Shown here: positions 11,658 to 24,047 of the stretch, piece by piece
Numbering within the stretch: the stretch's first letter is position 1
How the letters are laid out: every line of letters begins with the position of its first letter
Assembly (NCBI GenBank): GCA_945889195.1
Contig: CAMDBB010000001.1
Location: 62,001 to 126,000, forward strand
Origin: Bifidobacterium breve
GTDB lineage: Bacteria > Actinomycetota > Actinomycetes > Nanopelagicales > Nanopelagicaceae
DNA length: 64,000 nt
Direction of reading: 5' to 3'
Translations under genes and position numbers: made by a program
Notes under the pieces: generated by a model
Told to the model about the DNA's origin: nothing
The model's database searches: none
The model's input: only the letters and a program-made list of their open reading frames with translations

Positions 11658-12709
11658 TGGCTAACCTTCTCATACGCGGATCTCAAGGCGGCTTCATCTG
11701 GATTTTCAAGCCTCTGTGTCTTCCCAATTTCGGTAATCACGACAAAGCGCAGATTATTCCCACGTGACTTCTTATCGAGTTTCATCGCCGAGAAAAGTTC
11801 GGGCCATTCACCCTGTTTGTATTGAACTGGTAGTTGTAGACCTCGCAAAACTGAGAGGTGTCTTTCCAGTAACTTCTGCGAGATGAGCCCTGATTCAAAG
11901 GAGAGATGAGCGATAAAGGCCATACCTATCGAGACGCACTCACCATGTCGGAGCGAGTACTGAGAGTGAATTTCAACTGCATGGCCAAAGGTGTGGCCAT
12001 AATTGAGAATCTCGCGATTGAAACTCTCCTTAAAATCTCCAGCAACAACATCAGCCTTAACCTGAACCGCTCTCTCAATAAGTTCCTGGGTCAACTCTTT
12101 CGAGCTACGAATCTGATCTAAAGTCAGACCTTCAACCTTCGTCAGAATCTGAGCGTCTGCAATAAATCCACACTTCACAACTTCCGCTAGCCCCGCTGCA
12201 AAATCGCGATCTGACAAAGTCTTAAGCCAAGCCGTATCGGCGATCACTTTGATGGGTGAGTGAAAGGCCCCAATCAAGTTCTTGCCATAATCGCTATTGA
12301 TGCCTGTCTTTCCGCCCACTGCTGCATCTACCATTCCAGCAACAGTTGTAGGAATCGCAACCCAATCCAGGCCACGTAACCAAGAGGCAGCGGCATAGCC
12401 AGCAAGATCCGTTACTGCACCTCCCCCTATGCCAATAATCAAATCACTTCTAGTGAAACCCGCAGCGCCCAACCAATTCCAGATTGATTCAAGCGTGCGC
12501 GCTGACTTGCCAGCTTCTCCATCTGGAATTCCAAAGTAGAAAGCTTCTGCGCCACCGAAATCAAAGGTTGGAATCTGCTCCTTCATCGCCTCGCTATAGA
12601 TGACAGCAACTCGTTCGCGACCTTGTGCGATCTCAATTAAAGCCTCTAGATAGCTCCGGCCAATTTCAACTTCATAACTTCGCTCAGAGGTAATAGCAAT
12701 CTTCTTCAT
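11654..12709 (-). CDS. aroB: 3-dehydroquinate synthase
   Basis: GIGGGAVTDLAGYAAASWLRG; PTTVAGMVDAAVGGKTGIN; NYGHTFGHAVE. Confidence 0.97.
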   Translation of the reverse strand: MKKIAITSERSYEVEIGRSYLEALIEIAQGRERVAVIYSEAMKEQIPTFDFGGAEAFYFGIPDGEAGKSARTLESIWNWLGAAGFTRSDLIIGIGGGAVTDLAGYAAASWLRGLDWVAIPTTVAGMVDAAVGGKTGINSDYGKNLIGAFHSPIKVIADTAWLKTLSDRDFAAGLAEVVKCGFIADAQILTKVEGLTLDQIRSSKELTQELIERAVQVKADVVAGDFKESFNREILNYGHTFGHAVEIHSQYSLRHGECVSIGMAFIAHLSFESGLISQKLLERHLSVLRGLQLPVQYKQGEWPELFSAMKLDKKSRGNNLRFVVITEIGKTQRLENPDEAALRSAYEKVSQ

Positions 12710-13221
12710 CGCGCCTCCTCTAAACTTGAAAGAGCAATGGTAACAATCTCTTCTTCGCTTTTGTCGTCAACGTTAATTGTTACATCCGCAAGAGCTTCAT
12801 AAATTGGGCGTCTGGCCTCCATCAACGTCTGCCACTGCCCACGGGGATTGTTGAGTAGAAGTGGTCTATCGCGATTAAAGCCAATCCGCGGAACGACTGT
12901 TGACAGTGAGATATCGAGAAAGATTATGTAAGAGGAGATAGCGCGAAGAGCTGATTGCGCATCTATCGAGATAGGGGCGCCGCCTCCGAGGGAGAGCACC
13001 GTTCCATCTTTGAGTAGCTCATCCCTCAGAACTCTCTTCTCAATTGCCCTAAAGGCATCTTCTCCTTGATCAAGAAAGATCTGCGAAACCGGCTTCTCTT
13101 CGCGCTCTTCAATCAGGTGGTCGGTATCTCTAAACGCTAACCCCAGCTTTTCGGCAAGCAGCGAGCCAATAGTTGTCTTTCCTGAACCCATAGGTCCAAT
13201 CAGAATTACTCTTGGGGCCAT
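12706..13221 (-). CDS. aroK: Shikimate kinase
   Basis: LIGPMGSGKTTIGSLLAEKLGLAFRDTDHLIE. Confidence 0.96.
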   Translation of the reverse strand: MAPRVILIGPMGSGKTTIGSLLAEKLGLAFRDTDHLIEEREEKPVSQIFLDQGEDAFRAIEKRVLRDELLKDGTVLSLGGGAPISIDAQSALRAISSYIIFLDISLSTVVPRIGFNRDRPLLLNNPRGQWQTLMEARRPIYEALADVTINVDDKSEEEIVTIALSSLEEAR

Positions 13222-14402
13222 TACTTAAAACTTAGATTCTTCATATACGACTCAAAGTTGCGACGTACCTCTTGAACGGAATCTCCACCAAACTTTTCTA
13301 GAACAGCTTCTGCCAGGACAAGAGCTGCCATCGCCTCGGCAACCACACCTGCAGCAGGAACAGCACAGACATCTGACCGCTGATTGATTGCCTTAGCCGC
13401 TTCTCCGGTCTTTACATCAATGGTGTCTAGGGCTTTAGGGACGGTAGAGATAGGTTTCATGGCGATTGAGACGCGTAAAATTTCTCCGTTCGACATTCCG
13501 CCCTCAGTGCCACCGGCGCGATCTGTACGTCGTTGTATCGCACCGTCTTTTCCACGCTCTATCTCGTCGTGGGCAATAGAACCTCTACGAGTTGCAGTTC
13601 TAAATCCATCTCCGATTTCAACGCCTTTGATTGCCTGAATTCCCATCATGGCTGCCGCTAGGCGTGCATCCAATCTGCGATCCCAGTGAACATGTGAACC
13701 AAGACCTGGTGGCAAGTTGTAAGCCAGTACTTCGCAGACGCCACCTAAGGTATCTCCATCTGAATGTGCTGATTCAATCTCGGCAATCATGGCCGCACTT
13801 ATATTCGTGTCGGCGCATCTGACTGGATCGGTATCGATGCGCGCCATGTCACCTTGCTGTGGAAGCGCGTAACCATCAGGAATTCGTGCGCTTCCAATGG
13901 ATACAACGTGGCTCAAAATTGTTATACCCACTGCTTGTTCTAGAAAATTACGAGCAATAGCACCAAGTGCAACTCTTGCAGCAGTCTCGCGGGCGCTAGC
14001 TCTTTCTAGAATTGGTCGTGCGTCATCAAAATCGTACTTCTGCATCCCGACTAAATCAGCATGCCCAGGTCTTGGTCGAGTCAGTGGTGCATTACGCGCC
14101 AAATTCACAATCTCATCTTCAGGGACGGGATCGGCGGACATCACCTTCTCCCACTTGGGCCATTCGCTATTTCCAACTTGAATAGAGATCGGACCACCCT
14201 GTGAAACTCCCAAACGAACTCCACCAAGGATTGTGACCTTATCTGCTTCAAAATTCTGTCTCGCTCCGCGCCCAACTCCAAGGCGACGGCGAGAAAGATG
14301 GAAATCGATATCTTTCGTTGAAATTTTAATATGGGCTGGTAGGCCTTCGACTATTGCCGATAGGGCTTGGCCATGAGATTCGCCTGCTGTTATCCAACGC
14401 AT
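13221..14402 (-). CDS. aroC: Chorismate synthase
   Basis: ORF to 14432; homologous start [36 protein letters not shown]. Confidence 0.97.
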   Translation of the reverse strand: MRWITAGESHGQALSAIVEGLPAHIKISTKDIDFHLSRRRLGVGRGARQNFEADKVTILGGVRLGVSQGGPISIQVGNSEWPKWEKVMSADPVPEDEIVNLARNAPLTRPRPGHADLVGMQKYDFDDARPILERASARETAARVALGAIARNFLEQAVGITILSHVVSIGSARIPDGYALPQQGDMARIDTDPVRCADTNISAAMIAEIESAHSDGDTLGGVCEVLAYNLPPGLGSHVHWDRRLDARLAAAMMGIQAIKGVEIGDGFRTATRRGSIAHDEIERGKDGAIQRRTDRAGGTEGGMSNGEILRVSIAMKPISTVPKALDTIDVKTGEAAKAINQRSDVCAVPAAGVVAEAMAALVLAEAVLEKFGGDSVQEVRRNFESYMKNLSFK

Positions 14403-14462
14403 GTGCCTATTGTGGCAGATGCCATTTAACAAAGCAGACCTATTTACGCCCCTGCAGAGAAA

Positions 14463-14840
14463 TTAACTCAAAATCGATAGGAGATATCCCCCACTGATCG
14501 CAGGCGCCAGTGGAATTGCAATTTTTAGAGTGCCGCTACGAATAATGTAGATGACCGCCAAAATGGTGGTGCATATTAGTACGTTAAAGATGTACTCATA
14601 AAGCGACTCACTTGGAATGAGAAAAATCAGGATTGCACCCAGTAGTTTGATATCTCCCCCGCCAATATTGAGATATCTCCAAGCCAACATACTTGTTGGC
14701 AGAAGAATAGGAAGGAGAGAGAAGTTGGCTGGGCTTGAACCAATGAGTAGATCGAGAGCCACTACAAGAGCAACTGCAATATTGGGTATGCGATGAAACT
14801 TAACGTCAAAGAGCGCTATAGCGATAAGAAGAGCAGCCAT
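14463..14840 (-). CDS. Minimal A24-family prepilin peptidase (no methyltransferase domain)
   Basis: FDVKFHRIPN and GGGDIKLLGA aspartates; hydrophobic helices. Confidence 0.75.
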   Translation of the reverse strand: MAALLIAIALFDVKFHRIPNIAVALVVALDLLIGSSPANFSLLPILLPTSMLAWRYLNIGGGDIKLLGAILIFLIPSESLYEYIFNVLICTTILAVIYIIRSGTLKIAIPLAPAISGGYLLSILS

Positions 14841-14891
14841 ACCAAGAAGGTACCTCTAGTAGTAGTGAGGCCCAGATACACCTGTGGATAT

Positions 14892-15698
14892 CTAGCGCGC
14901 GCTACTTATCTTCTCTCTGAGAGTTGATGCGAGATTTTCAGTATCAAACTCTTTCGCCGAAACTAGCCGCAACTGATCAATCCCCTGGTAGAGAAGTAAT
15001 TCAAGCCCTGAGATAACTGGCGCACCCACGCTGCTCCACTTCTTTGCAAGTACTGTTGGCCAGGGCTTGTAGATCACATCAAAGAGAAGTGAGGTGATGT
15101 CACCGTCGATACCTTCAGCGAGAAGATCGGCAGCCCCCGCTGGGGTTGTATTTACAACCAAGGAGAATGGTTCAAGTGAAAAGGCATTGCTCCACATTAC
15201 ATATGAAAATTGAGACTCTGTAACAATCTCATTGAAAGATTCTTCGCGCGTGCTTGTGCGTCCCAGCACCGTGATTGAATCCGCTACACCATCTAGCGCC
15301 GCCGCGATTGCTCGAGCAGTTCCACCGGCACCCAGGATTAAGACGGATGAGAAATCCGAGAAGCCCCGATGAGCGAGAGCTTGTAAGAAACCTGTGCCAT
15401 CAGTTGATGTTGCACTCCACAATCCACCGCTCTTAATGAGCGTATTCGCGGATTGAGATTTGAGCGCTAAGTCGCTCGTTGCAAATCCTAATTGCAGAAC
15501 CTCTTCCTTCAGGGGCATCGTGAGCGAGAGATAATCAAACTCGGAACCCCGCTCACTTAAAAAGTTTTTCAGCTCTCCTGCGCCAACCTCGATACGTTCG
15601 TAGCTTCCCTCTATCTGAAGCTCTACGAAGGCCGCACGGTGTAAGACAGGCGAGAGCGAATGTTCGATCGGCGAACCGAGAACTGCCCCACGAATCAT
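14892..15698 (-). CDS. aroE: Shikimate dehydrogenase
   Basis: GAVLGSPIEHSLSPVLHRAAF; LSLTMPLKEEV; LGAGGTARAIAAAL. Confidence 0.95.
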   Translation of the reverse strand: MIRGAVLGSPIEHSLSPVLHRAAFVELQIEGSYERIEVGAGELKNFLSERGSEFDYLSLTMPLKEEVLQLGFATSDLALKSQSANTLIKSGGLWSATSTDGTGFLQALAHRGFSDFSSVLILGAGGTARAIAAALDGVADSITVLGRTSTREESFNEIVTESQFSYVMWSNAFSLEPFSLVVNTTPAGAADLLAEGIDGDITSLLFDVIYKPWPTVLAKKWSSVGAPVISGLELLLYQGIDQLRLVSAKEFDTENLASTLREKISSAR

Positions 15699-16729
15699 TC
15701 TTTACTCCTAAATAGCCCATTTCTTAAGTTCTTCTTATACTCAAGCTTCCAGATATTGAACTGCTCTAGATTATCTGTAAAGCGCGTATCAGAGGGCGCA
15801 ACTGTTATGAAATAGAGCCAATTTCCTGGCTCTGGGTTGAGAGCTGCATTCATAGCTTGGCGACCAGGATTATTGATCGGTCCTGGCGGTAGGCCGTACT
15901 TTCGATAAGTGTTGTATGGCGAGTTAATCAACGTTCCTTGAGTACTCAGAAAGATATTGCCTCGCGACTTTTTGACGTAATGGATTGTCGAATCAAATTG
16001 CAGCGGCATTCCTTTGACCAAGCGATTCCTTATGACCTGAGATATCTTGGTGAAATCTTTGAGCTTGCCTTCTGCTTGAATGAGAGAGGCGATAGTTAAG
16101 AACTGCGCGGGCGTAAACTTCTCGCGACTTTCATAGAATCCAGCAGAAACCATCTCCTGATTGGACCGCGAAACCATTGAGGAAAGGGCGGCGAGTGCGG
16201 ATGTACCTTTGTCAAAACTGTACTGTGCTGGGAAGAAGAGTCCTTCGAGCGATGTAAACCCGCTCGGTTTCTTAAGGTTATTCAGAGCAGATCTGACATC
16301 GCCTGCGCTGAAGCCAGATTTATACATTTGCGGGAGAATCTCAGAGAGCCACATTCCCTCTTGAACGCTGATTAATCCACTGAGACGCTTTACATCTAGC
16401 AGTTGCTCGAGCGCTTGCTTTGCACAGTTTTCAACTGTGAGTCGATGATCTCCCGGTGCTACTTGAGTAGATCGTGGATCTCCCACTGCAACACGAAAAT
16501 ATGACTCGGATGATTTCACTACGCCCGCTTCTACGAGCACCTTGCCAATCTCAGAGCCTGATGAACCGGAGTCAATATGGACAATTACTTCTCTGCCATT
16601 TTCACGACATGAAAAATCTGGAGCAGTTGATGTATTTGAACGTAATTCACGAACTCCGCCAGTGAAAAGAAGAACAACTAAGAAAGCTGAGAAAACTCGA
16701 AAGACGGGTGATTTAGGAAGATCGCGCAC
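15695..16729 (-). CDS. mltG: Endolytic transglycosylase MltG (YceG-like)
   Basis: LTIASLIQAEG; VIRNRLVKGMPLQFDSTIHY; SPYNTYRKYGLPPGPINNPG. Confidence 0.95.
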   Translation of the reverse strand: MRDLPKSPVFRVFSAFLVVLLFTGGVRELRSNTSTAPDFSCRENGREVIVHIDSGSSGSEIGKVLVEAGVVKSSESYFRVAVGDPRSTQVAPGDHRLTVENCAKQALEQLLDVKRLSGLISVQEGMWLSEILPQMYKSGFSAGDVRSALNNLKKPSGFTSLEGLFFPAQYSFDKGTSALAALSSMVSRSNQEMVSAGFYESREKFTPAQFLTIASLIQAEGKLKDFTKISQVIRNRLVKGMPLQFDSTIHYVKKSRGNIFLSTQGTLINSPYNTYRKYGLPPGPINNPGRQAMNAALNPEPGNWLYFITVAPSDTRFTDNLEQFNIWKLEYKKNLRNGLFRSKE

Positions 16730-17135
16730 TCTGAAGACCTAACTCAAGAATCTCTACAGCTGCCATCGCATCTATAAGCTCCTTAGACTCCTTGGCAGAT
16801 TTGCCGGCCTCTCTTAGCTTCGATTGTGCGCTGACGGTAGAAAGTCGCTCATCTATATAGATTATTTCAACATCCGTGAACCCGGCTAGGAGAGCCCCAA
16901 AACTTCTCGCCTTCTCGGCGCTGACGCTTTCAACTCCAGAAAGTTGCTTGGGAAGGCCGATAAAGATCTGCACTGGTTCGTACTCTGCAAAGATGGCCTG
17001 AATTTCACCTGCAAGGTTCTTCTTCTCTGTTGCCAAAACTGCCAAAGGTGAGGAGATGATTCCATCGGGATCGCACACGGCAACACCTATGCGAATATCG
17101 CCATAGTCGAAGGCGATCCGTCGACCTCGCTGCAT
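16713..17135 (-). CDS. ruvX: Holliday junction resolvase RuvX/YqgF
   Basis: GRRIAFDYGDIRIGVAVCDPDG; YIDERLSTVSAQSKLRE. Confidence 0.95.
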   Translation of the reverse strand: MQRGRRIAFDYGDIRIGVAVCDPDGIISSPLAVLATEKKNLAGEIQAIFAEYEPVQIFIGLPKQLSGVESVSAEKARSFGALLAGFTDVEIIYIDERLSTVSAQSKLREAGKSAKESKELIDAMAAVEILELGLQSARSS

Positions 17136-17138
17136 CGC

Positions 17139-19814
17139 TTACTTTCCAGAGATAGCGTCAGTGATTGCTGAAAGGGCCACCGAAATCTGGTCAAGATTGG
17201 TTCCGCCTCCTTGAGCAAAATCATCCTTACCGCCGCCGCCGCCGCCCAAAATCGTCGAGCCAATCTTTACAAGGGCGCCAGCTTTAACGCCTGCAGATTT
17301 TGCACCATCGCTTACCGCCGCAACTAGAACTGCCTTGCCTTCAACAACGCTGACGAGAGCTACTACAGAGTTCGCAGACCTACTCTTAAGGTCGGTTGCA
17401 ATCTTTCTTAAATCATCAGCTGCAATTCCATTGCCCAACGCTGTTGCAATCACTGAAATGCCATTCACAACTACCGCCTTCTCGGCCAACGAGCCCACCT
17501 GTGACATCGCTTGCGCTGAACGAACAGTTACTAACTCTTTCTCAATCTCTTTAATCTTATTGAGCAAATCCGAAATTCTCTCTGGCAGCTCTTCTGCGCG
17601 CGCACCTTTAACAATTTCAGTAAGCGAATTTAAGAGCAGATGTTCTCGAGCCAGATACTTATAGGCATCCACGCCGACGAGAGCCTCCACGCGTCTAACA
17701 CCAGCGCCAACGGATGATTCTGAGAGCAACTTAATGAGGCCGAGCTGACCTGAGGCAGAGACGTGTGTTCCACCGCAGAGCTCGCGCGCCCAGTCACCAA
17801 CGCTGACAACTCGAACTTGATCTCCATACTTTTCACCGAAGAGAGCCATCGCGCCAATCTTCTTGGCAGCATCTTGCGACATAGTCTCTGCAGTTACCTC
17901 AAGATTATCGAGAAGAAGTGTGTTTACGCGCGCTTCAACTTCATTTAAAACCGAATCTGGCACAGCGCCAGTTGAAGGAAAATCGAAGCGGAAACGCCCA
18001 GGCGAGTTCTCAGAGCCTGCCTGAGTTGCTGTCTCACCAAGAATTTCACGGAAGGCTTTATGAACCATATGCGTTGCAGTATGCGCTCGAGAGATTGCGT
18101 TTCTACGCTCTAAATCAATTGCAGCCAACGCCTGTGAACCAAGAGCCACTTCCCCGCTGATAACGCGACCACGATGAACAGAGAGACCATTTACTGGAGT
18201 CTGAACATCATCAATTTCAACCACAGCGCCATTGGCAAGAGTTATGCGCCCACCATCTGCTAACTGTCCGCCACCTTCTGCATAGAAAGGAGTTCTATCA
18301 AGAACGATTTCAACTTCGCTACCTGAAATAGCTGATTGAACGCCTATTCCATCAACGAGGATTCCATTAACAACTGCCTCAGATTCAATCTGCGTATAAC
18401 CAACAAATGTGGATGCGCCCTTTGAATCTGCAATCTTCTTGTACTCACTCAGATCAGTGTGGCCACTCTTCTTCGCCTTTGCATCAGCTTTAGCGCGATC
18501 GCGCTGTTCATTCATCAAGCGTCTAAAGCCATCCTCATCAACTTCAAGGCCCTCTTCGCGCGCCATCTCAAGCGTTAAATCAAATGGGAAACCATAAGTG
18601 TCATGGAGCTTAAAGACTTCATCGCCCGGCAAGACCGACTTCTTCTGCGCCTTCAACTGGGTAGAAGCGAGATCGAAGATCTGCGTTCCACTCTTTAGCG
18701 TCTGCAAGAATGACTCTTCTTCTGCGATTGAGACTGCCAAGATGCGCTTCTGATCTGAAATCAGCTCTGGATATTGAGGACCCATAGCGCCAATAGCAGC
18801 TTGGGTGAGCTCAGACATGATTGGATCGTTGACGCCCAAAAGGCGCATATTGCGAATAGTGCGACGCATCATGCGACGCAGAACATAACCACGTCCCTCA
18901 TTTCCTGGCGTCACTCCATCGCCGATCAACATCGCTGATGTGCGAGCATGGTCGGCTACAACGCGCAGTGAAACATCTGAATTTTGGGACTTTCCGTATG
19001 TCACGCCAGCAAGTGATGAGGCCTTAGTGAGAATCTGCATCGTGGTATCAATTTCATAGATGTTCTCAACGCCTTGCAATAACGCAGCAGTTCGTTCGAG
19101 ACCTAAACCGGTATCAATGCTTTTGGCTGGAAGCTCTCCAAGAATTGGATAGCTATCTTTTCCGCCTCCTGCACCGCGCTCGTTCTGCATAAAGACGAGA
19201 TTCCATACTTCCAGGTATCTATTCTCATCAGCGATTGGTCCACCTTCAGCTCCGTAAGCAGGACCGCGATCGTAGTAAATCTCAGAGCAAGGTCCGCATG
19301 GTCCGGGAACGCCCATAGACCAGAAGTTATCTGCCATATCGCGTCGTTGGATTCGCTCTCGCGGAATACCAATCTTCTTATGCCAAATATCTGCAGCTTC
19401 ATCATCATCGAGATAGACAGTTACCCAGAGACGATCTTCGGGGAAGCCATATCCCCCATCGTTGATTGGTCGGGTCAATAACTCCCAAGCTAGAGAGATG
19501 GCGCCCTCTTTGAAGTAATCTCCAAATGAGAAGTTGCCGCACATCTGGAAGAAGGAGGCGTGACGCGTCGTCTTTCCAACTTCATCAATATCGAGAGTAC
19601 GCACACATTTTTGAACAGAGGTCGCACGCTTATACGGTGGAGTTACTTCACCAAGAAAGAAAGGCTTAAAGGGAACCATTCCAGCATTTACTAAGAGGAG
19701 ATTTGGATCATCTGCAATCAGAGATGCTGAAGGGACAACGGTATGGGTAAGGCCTTGTCGATTTTCAGACTCAAAGAAGCGCAGCCAGCGCGAACGGATC
19801 TCGGCGGATTCCAC
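17139..19814 (-). CDS. alaS: Alanyl-tRNA synthetase
   Basis: [20 protein letters not shown]...; [38 protein letters not shown]. Confidence 0.98.
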   Translation of the reverse strand: MESAEIRSRWLRFFESENRQGLTHTVVPSASLIADDPNLLLVNAGMVPFKPFFLGEVTPPYKRATSVQKCVRTLDIDEVGKTTRHASFFQMCGNFSFGDYFKEGAISLAWELLTRPINDGGYGFPEDRLWVTVYLDDDEAADIWHKKIGIPRERIQRRDMADNFWSMGVPGPCGPCSEIYYDRGPAYGAEGGPIADENRYLEVWNLVFMQNERGAGGGKDSYPILGELPAKSIDTGLGLERTAALLQGVENIYEIDTTMQILTKASSLAGVTYGKSQNSDVSLRVVADHARTSAMLIGDGVTPGNEGRGYVLRRMMRRTIRNMRLLGVNDPIMSELTQAAIGAMGPQYPELISDQKRILAVSIAEEESFLQTLKSGTQIFDLASTQLKAQKKSVLPGDEVFKLHDTYGFPFDLTLEMAREEGLEVDEDGFRRLMNEQRDRAKADAKAKKSGHTDLSEYKKIADSKGASTFVGYTQIESEAVVNGILVDGIGVQSAISGSEVEIVLDRTPFYAEGGGQLADGGRITLANGAVVEIDDVQTPVNGLSVHRGRVISGEVALGSQALAAIDLERRNAISRAHTATHMVHKAFREILGETATQAGSENSPGRFRFDFPSTGAVPDSVLNEVEARVNTLLLDNLEVTAETMSQDAAKKIGAMALFGEKYGDQVRVVSVGDWARELCGGTHVSASGQLGLIKLLSESSVGAGVRRVEALVGVDAYKYLAREHLLLNSLTEIVKGARAEELPERISDLLNKIKEIEKELVTVRSAQAMSQVGSLAEKAVVVNGISVIATALGNGIAADDLRKIATDLKSRSANSVVALVSVVEGKAVLVAAVSDGAKSAGVKAGALVKIGSTILGGGGGGKDDFAQGGGTNLDQISVALSAITDAISGK

Positions 19815-19836
19815 TAGTTACATTCACCCACTTGAT

Positions 19837-20196
19837 CTATTCAGTCTTCTTCTTTTTACGACCCTTGCTCATCTGAGCTGCGCTCAGTAGCGCACCTGCA
19901 ACTTTCACAGCCGGACCATTCTTATCCATAAAATCTGAGGTAGCACCCGTCACCTTTGAGGTGACCTCTTCGACGCTCTTGGTGATCTTGGCAAAGCTCT
20001 CGAGTGGGCTGTTAATGAGTTCAAGTGTGCGGGTAGATTCGTTAATAAGGGGCGTTGTATCGTCAGTGAAAGCTTTGAGAGAGACCTTCGCCTCATCGAC
20101 CAATTTGCTGACACGGAAGACGGCATATGCCACAGATACTGCGATCACAAAGAGCGATGCTGCTGCGATAATTGTTGCAATTCCACCTGGACCCAT
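19837..20196 (-). CDS. DUF948-type small membrane-anchored protein
   Basis: Single N-terminal TM helix then FRVSKLVDEAKVSLKAFTDDTTPLI...; K-rich C terminus; alaS/aspS neighbourhood. Confidence 0.7.
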   Translation of the reverse strand: MGPGGIATIIAAASLFVIAVSVAYAVFRVSKLVDEAKVSLKAFTDDTTPLINESTRTLELINSPLESFAKITKSVEEVTSKVTGATSDFMDKNGPAVKVAGALLSAAQMSKGRKKKKTE

Positions 20197-20214
20197 AACA
20201 GTAAGCCTACCTGA

Positions 20215-21954
20215 CTACTCCTTTGGAGGAGTCCAATCGATGGCCGCTTCCTTACGTTGCGCAGGTGTAATTGGTGTTGGTGCTCCAGTCAATGGATCTC
20301 CACCGCTGGCGGTCTTTGGAAATGCGATAACTTCTCGAATTGAATCAGAGCCAGTCAGAAGTGCGCAGACTCTGTCGAGACCAAGCGCGATACCTCCGTG
20401 AGGTGGTGGGCCGTAGTTAAATGCTTCCAAGAGGAATCCAAACTTGCTCTGAGCTTCCTCATCGCTCAATCCGATGACAGTAAAGACGTCCTTCTGAATA
20501 TTGCGATCGTGGATACGTATTGACCCTCCACCGAGTTCTGTACCGTTAAGGACGATGTCATATGCATACGCAAGTGCCGTTGCTGGATCGCTCTTAAATG
20601 TCTTTGCATATTCAGGTTTCGGTCCTGTAAATGGATGGTGAACAGCAGTCCAACCACCGTTATCGGTTGGTTCAAACATCGGCGCATCGACAACCCAGAG
20701 AAATTCCCATGCCCCTTGGTTTATAAGATTGCAACGGCGTCCGATCTCTAACCGCGCTGCCCCAAGAAGTTGTTGAGATGCAGAACGCTCACCTGCTGCA
20801 AAGAAGATCGCATCCCCTGGCTTTGCACCAACGAAAGCTGCAATTCCCGACTGTTCAGTCTCAGAGATGTTCTTCGCTACCGGTCCGCCAAGAGTTCCAT
20901 CGGCGTTGACGAGAATGTAGGCGATGCCTTTTGCTCCTCTTGCCTTAGCCCAATCCTGCCAAGCATCGAGTTCACGACGAGGTGAATCAGCGCCTCCTGG
21001 CATGACAACTGCTCCAACATATGGTGCTTGAAAGACTCGAAACTCTGTCTTTGAAAAATACTCTGTGACTTCTACAAGTTCATGGCCAAAGCGAAGATCA
21101 GGTTTATCTGAACCGTACTTATCCATTGCATCTGCATACGTCATATGGCGAATCGGCGTTGGAATATCATAGCCGACCGCTTCTTTCCACACCTTAACCA
21201 GGATCTTTTCGGCAACTGCGAGGATGTCGGCTTGATCAACGAACGACATTTCGATATCTAGCTGAGTGAACTCTGGTTGGCGATCCGCTCGGAAATCTTC
21301 ATCACGGAAACAACGAGCGATCTGGTAGTAACGCTCCATACCAGCAACCATTAAGAGCTGCTTGAAAAGTTGTGGAGATTGAGGAAGGGCATACCAACTT
21401 CCTGGTTGAAGCCTTACAGGAACTAAAAAGTCGCGTGCGCCTTCAGGCGTTGATCGAGTCAGATAAGGAGTTTCGATTTCAAGAAAATCTAGATCTTGCA
21501 TGGCGCCTCTAATGGCCGCCGTTACCTTGGAGCGAAGTCTTAAGTTTGCTGCAGGGCCTTCGCGCCGTAAATCTAGGTAGCGATAACGAAGACGCACTTC
21601 CTCTGAAATCTCTGCTTCAGAGCCAGAGTCGACTGGGAATGGAAGTGGCGCAGATTCGCTGAGAACAACGACTGAGTCCCCCATGACCTCGATTTCGCCA
21701 GTTGGAATATTTGAATTTTCATTTCCGGCAGGACGCAGGGCAACTTCACCGGTGATTTGTAAACACCATTCAGCGCGCAATTGGCCAGCCATCTTCTCGT
21801 CGCGAATTACGACTTGGACAGAGCCTGTTGCATCACGTAGATCGATAAAGGCAACTCCACCATGATCGCGACGGCGGGCAACCCAACCTGCCAAAGTGAC
21901 CGTCTTACCTGCGTGAGAAGCGCGCAGCGCACCTGCATCATGGTTTCTTAACAT
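20215..21954 (-). CDS. aspS: Aspartyl-tRNA synthetase
   Basis: [57 protein letters not shown]. Confidence 0.98.
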   Translation of the reverse strand: MLRNHDAGALRASHAGKTVTLAGWVARRRDHGGVAFIDLRDATGSVQVVIRDEKMAGQLRAEWCLQITGEVALRPAGNENSNIPTGEIEVMGDSVVVLSESAPLPFPVDSGSEAEISEEVRLRYRYLDLRREGPAANLRLRSKVTAAIRGAMQDLDFLEIETPYLTRSTPEGARDFLVPVRLQPGSWYALPQSPQLFKQLLMVAGMERYYQIARCFRDEDFRADRQPEFTQLDIEMSFVDQADILAVAEKILVKVWKEAVGYDIPTPIRHMTYADAMDKYGSDKPDLRFGHELVEVTEYFSKTEFRVFQAPYVGAVVMPGGADSPRRELDAWQDWAKARGAKGIAYILVNADGTLGGPVAKNISETEQSGIAAFVGAKPGDAIFFAAGERSASQQLLGAARLEIGRRCNLINQGAWEFLWVVDAPMFEPTDNGGWTAVHHPFTGPKPEYAKTFKSDPATALAYAYDIVLNGTELGGGSIRIHDRNIQKDVFTVIGLSDEEAQSKFGFLLEAFNYGPPPHGGIALGLDRVCALLTGSDSIREVIAFPKTASGGDPLTGAPTPITPAQRKEAAIDWTPPKE

Positions 21955-21969
21955 GAAAGTGAGCCACCC

Positions 21970-23247
21970 TTATTTTCGTTGTGCCGATAATTGAGAGCGG
22001 AGCTCTCCTTGTAATTGCTCAATCTTAACGGAATTTACCGCTCCATCATCCATGCGCTTGAGTTCGACTGTTCCTGCTTGCAACTCTGACTCACCGAGAA
22101 CGATGACAAATCTCGCACCAGATTTATCAGCAGCCTTCATAGCGCCCTTGAGGGCGCGGTCTCCAAAGGCGATCTCCGTTGTAATCCCAGAGTTTCGTAA
22201 CTGTGAGGCAATCGTCAGGGCAGAGCTCTTTGCTGACTCCCCCAAAGGAATGATAAAAAGATCAGAGGTGAATGAATCGCTCGGCAATACTCCTTCTGCA
22301 ACTGCAGCTAAAAGTGCGCGATCTACTCCTAGCCCAAAACCAATACCGGAAAGTGGTTGGCCACCAAGAATTTCCATCAAGCCGTCGTATCGACCACCGC
22401 CACCAATTCCACTCTGCGCACCAAGATCTGAATGAACGAATTCGAAGGTAGTTCCGGTGTAGTAGTCAAGACCTCGGACCATGCGCGGATTAATTGTGAA
22501 TGCAATATTCATTGCCTTGAGGTAGCTCTGAACTTTCCCAAAGTTATCTTGAGCTTCCGGAGAGAGGTAATCGAGTAAGAGCGGCGCTTTGGCCATCGCC
22601 GCAACCATCTCAGGTCGCTTATCGTCGAAGAGGCGCAGTGGGTTGAGTTGTGCTCGGGCGGAAGTCGCCTCATCCAGGTTGAGTGTTTGATAGAACTTCA
22701 TAAGATCTTCGCGATGAGCCGCCCGTGATGGAGCATCGCCCAGTGATGTTATTTGTAGTGTGAAATTCTTAAGACCAATATTCTTAAAGCCCTGATATGC
22801 AATTGCAATTACCTCTGCATCTATCGCAGGATCATCAACTCCAATAGCCTCAATTCCCACTTGATAAAATTGACGATATCGGCCTGCCTGAGGTCTTTCG
22901 GCACGGAAGTACTGACCCGAATACCAGACCTTGACAGGAAGTTGGCCACGATCAAGGTTCTGCTCAATGACAGCGCGCATGACACCAGCAGTTCCTTCTG
23001 GTCGCAGAGTAATTGATCTTCCGCCGCGATCTTCAAAGGTGTACATCTCCTTTGAGACAACATCGGTAGATTCACCAACGCCGCGAGAGAAGAGATTGGT
23101 ATCTTCAAATACAGGAAGTTCCATCAGTTGATACCCGGCAAGACGAGCAGGTGAAATCAACTGCTGCCTGACCCATTCGAACGCTGTGGATTCAGGAGGC
23201 AGATATTCGCGGACGCCCTTGGGCGCTTGGATCTTCTCGTAATTCAC
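21970..23247 (-). CDS. hisS: Histidyl-tRNA synthetase
   Basis: [42 protein letters not shown]. Confidence 0.97.
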   Translation of the reverse strand: MNYEKIQAPKGVREYLPPESTAFEWVRQQLISPARLAGYQLMELPVFEDTNLFSRGVGESTDVVSKEMYTFEDRGGRSITLRPEGTAGVMRAVIEQNLDRGQLPVKVWYSGQYFRAERPQAGRYRQFYQVGIEAIGVDDPAIDAEVIAIAYQGFKNIGLKNFTLQITSLGDAPSRAAHREDLMKFYQTLNLDEATSARAQLNPLRLFDDKRPEMVAAMAKAPLLLDYLSPEAQDNFGKVQSYLKAMNIAFTINPRMVRGLDYYTGTTFEFVHSDLGAQSGIGGGGRYDGLMEILGGQPLSGIGFGLGVDRALLAAVAEGVLPSDSFTSDLFIIPLGESAKSSALTIASQLRNSGITTEIAFGDRALKGAMKAADKSGARFVIVLGESELQAGTVELKRMDDGAVNSVKIEQLQGELRSQLSAQRK

Positions 23248-23909
23248 GAGGTCAATTCTTTCAGATATGGATTGTTTTTTCGCTCGTATTTAATAGTTGT
23301 CTCGGGTCCATGGCCAGGAAGTACGCGTAATTCATCGGAGAGTGTGAGAACTCTATTCTTCAGCGTTGACTTCATATCGCTTGCGCTACCTGTAGGAAGG
23401 TCAGTTCTTCCAATCGAGCCAGCAAAGAGCACATCTCCGCTCATCAAGATTTCTTGATTGAGCGCAAACATGACAGAACCTTTGGTGTGGCCAGGGGCAT
23501 GGATCACCTCAATCTGCATGCCCAATAAATCTAGCGTTGCCCCATTCTTTACTTCATTTACCTTGAGAGGTTCTTCGAAAACAATTCCCTTGAGCTGATC
23601 AATGAATTCCGGGCCATGAATTCCACTTGGGTCTGCGATGAAGCGGCGGTCTTCGGAGTGAATGTAGGTCGGAATGTCGTAGCCATCTGCAAGTGGCTTA
23701 ATGGAGAAGGTATGGTCTAAGTGGCCATGTGTGATGAAGGCAGCGACCGGCTTTAACTTGTTCTCTTCGATGATCATCTCGATATCTGCCGAAATATCGG
23801 GCATACCTGGGTCGACGATGATGCACTCGCCACCAGCTGCTGGTGCGATGACCCAGCAATTGGTGGCAAACATTGGGGCAGGAAATGACCGAATGAGCAT
23901 CCAGGTCAC
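23244..23909 (-). CDS. MBL-fold hydrolase (glyoxalase II-like)
   Basis: [41 protein letters not shown]. Confidence 0.9.
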   Translation of the reverse strand: MTWMLIRSFPAPMFATNCWVIAPAAGGECIIVDPGMPDISADIEMIIEENKLKPVAAFITHGHLDHTFSIKPLADGYDIPTYIHSEDRRFIADPSGIHGPEFIDQLKGIVFEEPLKVNEVKNGATLDLLGMQIEVIHAPGHTKGSVMFALNQEILMSGDVLFAGSIGRTDLPTGSASDMKSTLKNRVLTLSDELRVLPGHGPETTIKYERKNNPYLKELTS

Positions 23910-24047
23910 CCCTATTTCTCGCGTGGATTTACTGCTTGTGGATGCACAGGGTACCTTTGACCTCTACCAAAACTACGCACATATCAACGAAGGCAAGAAA
24001 TCCGACAGAAGGTCGAATTACTTACCAACGCGCCAAAGGGGATCAAA

